A DNA stretch of 8,845 nucleotides, taken from assembly GCA_030147335.1 (NCBI GenBank), contig JASKZZ010000479.1, positions 1-8,845 of the forward strand, written 5' to 3'. Positions 5,846-8,845 of the stretch are shown piece by piece; position 1 is the first letter of the stretch, and the number at the start of each line of letters is the position of its first letter. The DNA is from Herpetosiphonaceae bacterium. GTDB lineage: Bacteria > Chloroflexota > Chloroflexia > Chloroflexales > Kallotenuaceae. The notes below the pieces were generated by a model. The model had not been told where the DNA came from and searched no databases. It worked only from the letters and a program-made list of their open reading frames with translations. The position numbers and the translations under genes are program-made.

Positions 5846-7162
5846 CTAAAATAGCATCGACGCCGACTCGCGGCCAAGTTGGCGCAAGCGATCACTCATT
5901 TCGGCCCGTCCGTTTTTTGCCATCTCATCCGCAAGCTCATTGATACGCTTGACAAGATCCGGTGTGATCTTTGCCGCATTCTGACGCAGCAACTTGGTCG
6001 CATCCTTTGACTCTTCAGCGCTCAGTAATTGACCGATAAAGCGTTCCTCGGGCGACAGTGACTCTTGAACGACCTCGACGGCCATCCGCTCAATCTCTTC
6101 GAGCCGACCGACGACCTCTGGATGATTACCACGCATTGCGGCGTCCTTGTTGGCGGCAATCACTAGCATAAACGCTTCGCTCAGCTGATCGCGGCGCTCA
6201 ACCAGCGCCTGACGCATATCGGGAGCTTCAATCACTTCACGCAGCGTTTGGGCCGCGCCTTCAAAAAGTTCCTGGGCATCACGATCCATGCGCTCGGTTG
6301 TTTCGAGAACCAATGCTCGCCGCGCCTCGATTCGATCTGCTTCCGCCGTGTTGCCTTCAGTTCGTGCAGTCTCGGCTCGGCTTGTAATCTCGTCATAAAA
6401 ATCGTAGTCGATCGCGTCCCGATATTCGGCGATTAGCTCCGGCAAGCTCGTCTCGTCGGCGTTGAGCAACGCATCAACTGCCGCGCTGACGTTGGGTTCA
6501 CTGCCCCCCGGAAGCTGTCCGTCAAAGCCAGTTAGCGCCAGTAGCTGATCGCGTAGCTGTGTGAAGCGCTCCAGCGACTCGGTATCTCCTTCGGCTTGGG
6601 CAGCCTCGACGTATGCGCTGAGCGTGATAAAAAATTCATAATCAAGCGCTTCGCGGTTTTCATCAACCAGCTTTTGAATCGCGGCCTCATCCTGATCGGC
6701 TTGAAGTAAGCGTCCAAGCAACTCGGTTCGTTTACGCTGTGCCGCTAGCGCCTCTTTAGAGATGCCTTCCGCCTCCAAAATTGTGTCAAGCATCGAGGTG
6801 AGCGTAATAAAGCGGCGTGGGTTGAGCAAGTAGCCTTTGGGCTTATCGGCGGGTAAGCTTTGCATCACAATGCCCTGAAGCGTGCCGACAAAGCGTTCCT
6901 GCTCTTCGGGCTTGGCCTGAACCTCTTGCGGAAACAGGCTGAGAAACAGCTGCTTATCAGGATCGTGATATACCAGCGGGGTAGCTAGTAGGCCACCAGC
7001 GCCGCATTTGGGACAAACTGCAACATTGAGCCGCCCAGAAAGGAGCGCCTGCTTAAGTTCGGGCTGTTGTCCAACATCAACCAGTTGAAAGACAGGGGTT
7101 TGAAAATTCGTTCGGCAGTTTGGACAGGTTATTGCAACAGGCTGAGGCGGCAAAGTAGCCAT
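5846..7162 (-). CDS. CpXC-domain protein with C-terminal helical repeats
   Basis: The product has 438 residues. The N-terminal CpXC domain (about 8-125) has C13-P-N-C16 and C50-P-K-C53-G, two CxxC pairs expected to bind zinc; the domain is known but its function is not. The remainder is hydrophilic and predicted helical. It contains four similar blocks at about 150-204, 231-284, 307-360 and 378-429. Blocks 1 and 2 are clearest, sharing E-x-R-x-A-[LI]-D-Y-[ED]-F and A-E/T-E-G-[DN]-T; block 4 keeps A-x-x-x-x-x-N-G-R and the L-R-Q-L end. Helical repeats of this kind often mediate protein binding. No signal peptide or membrane segment is seen, so it is cytoplasmic. The start at ATG 7162 gives a good N-terminus, with AGAGGAG about 12 bases upstream; an in-frame TTG at 7201 is less likely. 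It is divergent from the GH18 gene. Confidence 0.85.
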   Translation of the reverse strand: MATLPPQPVAITCPNCRTNFQTPVFQLVDVGQQPELKQALLSGRLNVAVCPKCGAGGLLATPLVYHDPDKQLFLSLFPQEVQAKPEEQERFVGTLQGIVMQSLPADKPKGYLLNPRRFITLTSMLDTILEAEGISKEALAAQRKRTELLGRLLQADQDEAAIQKLVDENREALDYEFFITLSAYVEAAQAEGDTESLERFTQLRDQLLALTGFDGQLPGGSEPNVSAAVDALLNADETSLPELIAEYRDAIDYDFYDEITSRAETARTEGNTAEADRIEARRALVLETTERMDRDAQELFEGAAQTLREVIEAPDMRQALVERRDQLSEAFMLVIAANKDAAMRGNHPEVVGRLEEIERMAVEVVQESLSPEERFIGQLLSAEESKDATKLLRQNAAKITPDLVKRINELADEMAKNGRAEMSDRLRQLGRESASMLF

Positions 7163-7242
7163 TTGAGTTTTCTGCTCCTCTAAACACAGATCGCCCGACA
7201 ACAGTTCGTGTGGGCGATGGCAAGTACATCTTCGTGATGCTA

Positions 7243-7251
7243 ATTATACCA
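7243..7251 (-). promoter_or_regulatory. Extended -10 promoter for the CpXC gene
   Basis: The minus strand reads TGGTATAAT, a consensus -10 with the TG extension; no good -35 is visible, as expected for this class. Transcription would start near 7236, leaving a leader of about 74 nt that contains AGAGGAG before the ATG at 7162. Confidence 0.65.
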
Positions 7252-7311
7252 CGCAGCCCCTTTTGCTTTGTTTTGGCGCTTGGCTGCCGTAACGCATATC
7301 GGCATCCTGCG

Positions 7312-7340
7312 TTTACGTTATCATGTGGCGGTGTTACACG
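7312..7340 (+). promoter_or_regulatory. Candidate promoter of the GH18 gene
   Basis: TTTACG (7312-7317), a 17-base spacer and TACACG (7335-7340) resemble the TTGACT/TACACT promoter of the ParA gene but match the consensus less well. Transcription would start near 7347, just before a full anti-16S match AAGGAGG (7359-7365), three bases before the ATG at 7369. Confidence 0.4.
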
Positions 7341-7368
7341 CAGATATGTTGCGTTCCTAAGGAGGAAT

Positions 7369-8370
7369 ATGCGTCGCTGGTTTTGTATTGTTCTCATGGC
7401 CGGTGTTGTGGCCATGGGTTTGTTTCCGCTTGGCAGCCACGAGGCTCAAGCACGGTCGTACACACGTTGGGCCTACTATGACCCAAATGATCCACGGTCG
7501 CTTGCTTCGCTTCAGGCTCGTCAGCAGCACTTGGATATTGTCTCACCCGCGTTTTGGAAGATACAACCGAATGGCACAGTCACCAGCATTGAGCAACCGG
7601 AGCTGGTAGCAAATATGCGTAGCTGGGGATTGCGGGTGATCCCAATGGTGCAAAAATATTCATGGTTTGACAAAATGCATGGCTGGATTAGCGATCCGGT
7701 TGCTCGTACTCGTACTGCCGATCAGCTTGCGGCATTAATTGAGGCGGGACGTTACGAGGGTATTCATATCGACGTTGAAAATATCAACGACAACGACGGC
7801 GGCTATTTTACAGCATTTCTTGATACGCTTGCCGATCGTCTACGGCCACACGGTCGCTCAATCACAATTGCAGTTCCTGCCCGCACCGAGCAGCAGCCTA
7901 ACTGGCATCGCGCCTTCGACTATCAAGCGCTCGCTGCACGCGCCGACTTGATCGTGGTGATGGCCTACGACCACGGCTATGCTGCAGGGCGACCCGCACC
8001 CGTCGCGCCACTGCCTTGGGTCCGAGATGTGCTCGCCTATACCCAGGCGCGCATCCCCAACAACAAGATTTTGTTGGGCATTCCATTCTACGGATATGAT
8101 TGGAACATAAGTCGACGAGGATGGGCGCGTTACGTTGGAGTTGACGAGGTTGTGAACAAGAGCGGGCAGCGCGGGTACGATCCCGGGACTGGCTCGGCGT
8201 GGCTGCGCTACAATGCGGGACGGGATCAGCATATGGTGTTTTACGAGAACTGGCAAAGCGTGCAGGCCAAATTGGAGCTTGTTGTGGGGTCGGATGTGCA
8301 GGGCTGGGCAGCATGGCGATTGGGTTATGAAGATCCTGCAATCTGGGGATTGCTCACGCCGCGACGGTAA
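7369..8370 (+). CDS. Secreted GH18-family protein (YaaH/SleL-like glycosidase)
   Basis: The product has 333 residues. A signal peptide is clear: M-R-R-W, a hydrophobic core (about 5-20) and a likely cut after A-Q-A (about 28), so the protein is exported. The remainder is one TIM-barrel domain with G-I-H-I-D135-V-E137 as the catalytic strand, M198-A-Y-D201 as the M-x-Y-D motif, G-I-P-F-Y-G (237-242) and a final G-W-A-A-W-R-L-G (312-319). These are the landmarks of the YaaH/SleL/CFLE branch, whose known members cut N-acetylglucosamine linkages in peptidoglycan. The acid E137 and the preceding D135 are present, but the canonical D-G-x-D start reads E-G-I-H. No LysM or other binding domain is attached, unlike many family members. 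The start is set by AAGGAGG at 7359-7365; an in-frame upstream ATG at 7210 would bury the signal peptide. The gene is followed by a terminator. Confidence 0.9.
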   Translation: MRRWFCIVLMAGVVAMGLFPLGSHEAQARSYTRWAYYDPNDPRSLASLQARQQHLDIVSPAFWKIQPNGTVTSIEQPELVANMRSWGLRVIPMVQKYSWFDKMHGWISDPVARTRTADQLAALIEAGRYEGIHIDVENINDNDGGYFTAFLDTLADRLRPHGRSITIAVPARTEQQPNWHRAFDYQALAARADLIVVMAYDHGYAAGRPAPVAPLPWVRDVLAYTQARIPNNKILLGIPFYGYDWNISRRGWARYVGVDEVVNKSGQRGYDPGTGSAWLRYNAGRDQHMVFYENWQSVQAKLELVVGSDVQGWAAWRLGYEDPAIWGLLTPRR

Positions 8371-8432
8371 CAACGCTCAAAATCGGCTGCGCATCAGAAT
8401 GATGATGTAGCGGCAACAGTGCCAACCCTTGT

Positions 8433-8476
8433 GGAAGGCGGTATGAGATTAAACTCATGCCGCCTTTCTGTAGTTA
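8433..8476 (+). terminator. Intrinsic terminator of the GH18 gene
   Basis: AAGGCGGTATGAG (8435-8447) pairs with CTCATGCCGCCTT (8454-8466), with one G-U pair and a 6-nt ATTAAA loop, followed by TTCTGTAGTTATT. It lies 62 bases past the stop codon and is the only strong stem-loop in the gap 8371-8645. The T-run is interrupted, so efficiency may be moderate. Confidence 0.7.
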
Positions 8477-8504
8477 TTGACTGTACAAGCATGCCAGTGA
8501 TAAC
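8477..8504 (+). promoter_or_regulatory. Candidate promoter upstream of the ABC transporter gene
   Basis: TTGACT (8477-8482), a 16-base spacer and GATAAC (8499-8504) form a fair sigma70-type site directly after the GH18 terminator. A second TTGACT occurs at 8509-8514 with only a weak TAGTGC 17 bases later. The implied leader is about 135 nt, and I see no known riboswitch pattern in it. Confidence 0.35.
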
Positions 8505-8645
8505 CAGTTTGACTAGCAAAGCATATCTTTCTAGTGCGGCAGGGTGTGCGATTATGTGTAGTAGCGAACACAGCACCTGGCATTCTTCTTGCACTATGAA
8601 ATGATAGTTTGTATCTGTTGTTACTGTGAGAAGGAACCCCGCTTT

Positions 8646-8845
8646 ATGGGTCAGGCTACGATACCATCGCCTGCTGTGATCGAGATGCAGCATGTGTCAA
8701 AAACATTTGGAAATAAACACGCGGTTAATGATGTTTCGCTCGAAGTGCCACAAGGTCAAATCTTTGGCATTGTCGGGCCGTCGGGCTGCGGCAAAACAAC
8801 GACGATGCGGATGATGACCGGTGTGTACGCGCCGACCGAAGGCAA
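8646..8845 (+). CDS. ABC transporter ATP-binding protein (N-terminal fragment, continues beyond window)
   Basis: The first 66 codons are present. V-I-E-M-Q-H-V-S-K-T-F-G (11-22) is the usual first strand and A-loop region, with F21 as the likely adenine-stacking residue. Walker A is G44-P-S-G-C-G-K50-T-T, followed by T-M-R-M-M-T-G and P-T-E-G. The I-F-G-I-V-G opening and M-M-T-G-V-Y resemble the ATPases of ABC-2 type exporters (multidrug or polysaccharide/lipid efflux), but the Q-loop, signature and Walker B lie outside the window, so transport direction and substrate are unknown. AAGGAA (8631-8636) lies about nine bases before ATG. An in-frame ATG at 8601 lacks a ribosome site and would add a Cys-rich stretch unlike the family. 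Confidence 0.9.
   Translation, partial: MGQATIPSPAVIEMQHVSKTFGNKHAVNDVSLEVPQGQIFGIVGPSGCGKTTTMRMMTGVYAPTEG

Noticed and set aside
7210..7368. N-terminal extension of the GH18 protein
   Set aside because: It would place the signal peptide internally, and a perfect AAGGAGG precedes the ATG at 7369.
8394..8693. Minus-strand frame of 99 codons over the ABC gene start
   Set aside because: It crosses the GH18 terminator and is antisense to the clear ABC ATPase start; it has no family features.
1..8845. tRNA or rRNA genes, CRISPR array, insertion sequences or phage genes
   Set aside because: No cloverleaf, regularly spaced repeats, transposase/integrase frames or terminal repeats with target duplications were found by eye.

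Overview
This 8.8 kb window carries nine protein genes (two cut by the window edges), no RNA genes and no recognisable mobile elements. The gene set suggests a free-living bacterium of the phylum Chloroflexota (class Chloroflexia or a relative). This is an inference from the mix of a PASTA Ser/Thr kinase, a long-form hibernation factor, a CpXC-domain protein, a family 9 glycosyltransferase and a YaaH-like family 18 glycosidase in DNA of moderate GC. No gene here is taxonomically decisive, so the assignment is tentative.

Layout from left to right. Positions 1-2847 form a minus-strand block: a ribosome hibernation factor (hpf, 2272-2847) with its own promoter and a clear intrinsic terminator, then a membrane-anchored PASTA Ser/Thr kinase (736-2193), then a truncated GT-C type integral-membrane glycosyltransferase (1-696) 39 nt behind the kinase. 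A 382-nt divergent intergenic region (2848-3229) holds the hpf and parA promoters, with a long stem-loop between them that neither promoter should transcribe. Positions 3230-4646 are plus-strand: an orphan ParA-type ATPase with an appended C-terminal zinc ribbon, then a small acidic, proline-rich, apparently disordered protein. That small gene overlaps tail-to-tail (11 nt) with a minus-strand GT9 glycosyltransferase (4636-5784). A strong palindrome separates GT9 from the upstream CpXC protein (5846-7162), whose C-terminal part appears to be four diverged helical repeats. Divergent from it is a secreted GH18 protein (7369-8370) with a terminator. The window ends in the first 66 codons of an ABC transporter ATPase.

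Functionally there is a loose cell-envelope theme: GT-C and GT9 glycosyltransferases, a secreted GH18 hydrolase, and a kinase whose external PASTA domain typically senses peptidoglycan. Ribosome hibernation and chromosome/cargo positioning (ParA) lie beside it. The genes look like short independent transcription units rather than one operon. The least conventional items are the ParA-zinc-ribbon fusion without ParB, the disordered PIGD-repeat protein next to it, the repeat-built CpXC protein, and the intergenic stem-loop at 2975-3032. I found no clear evidence of a wholly new system; these are the best leads.
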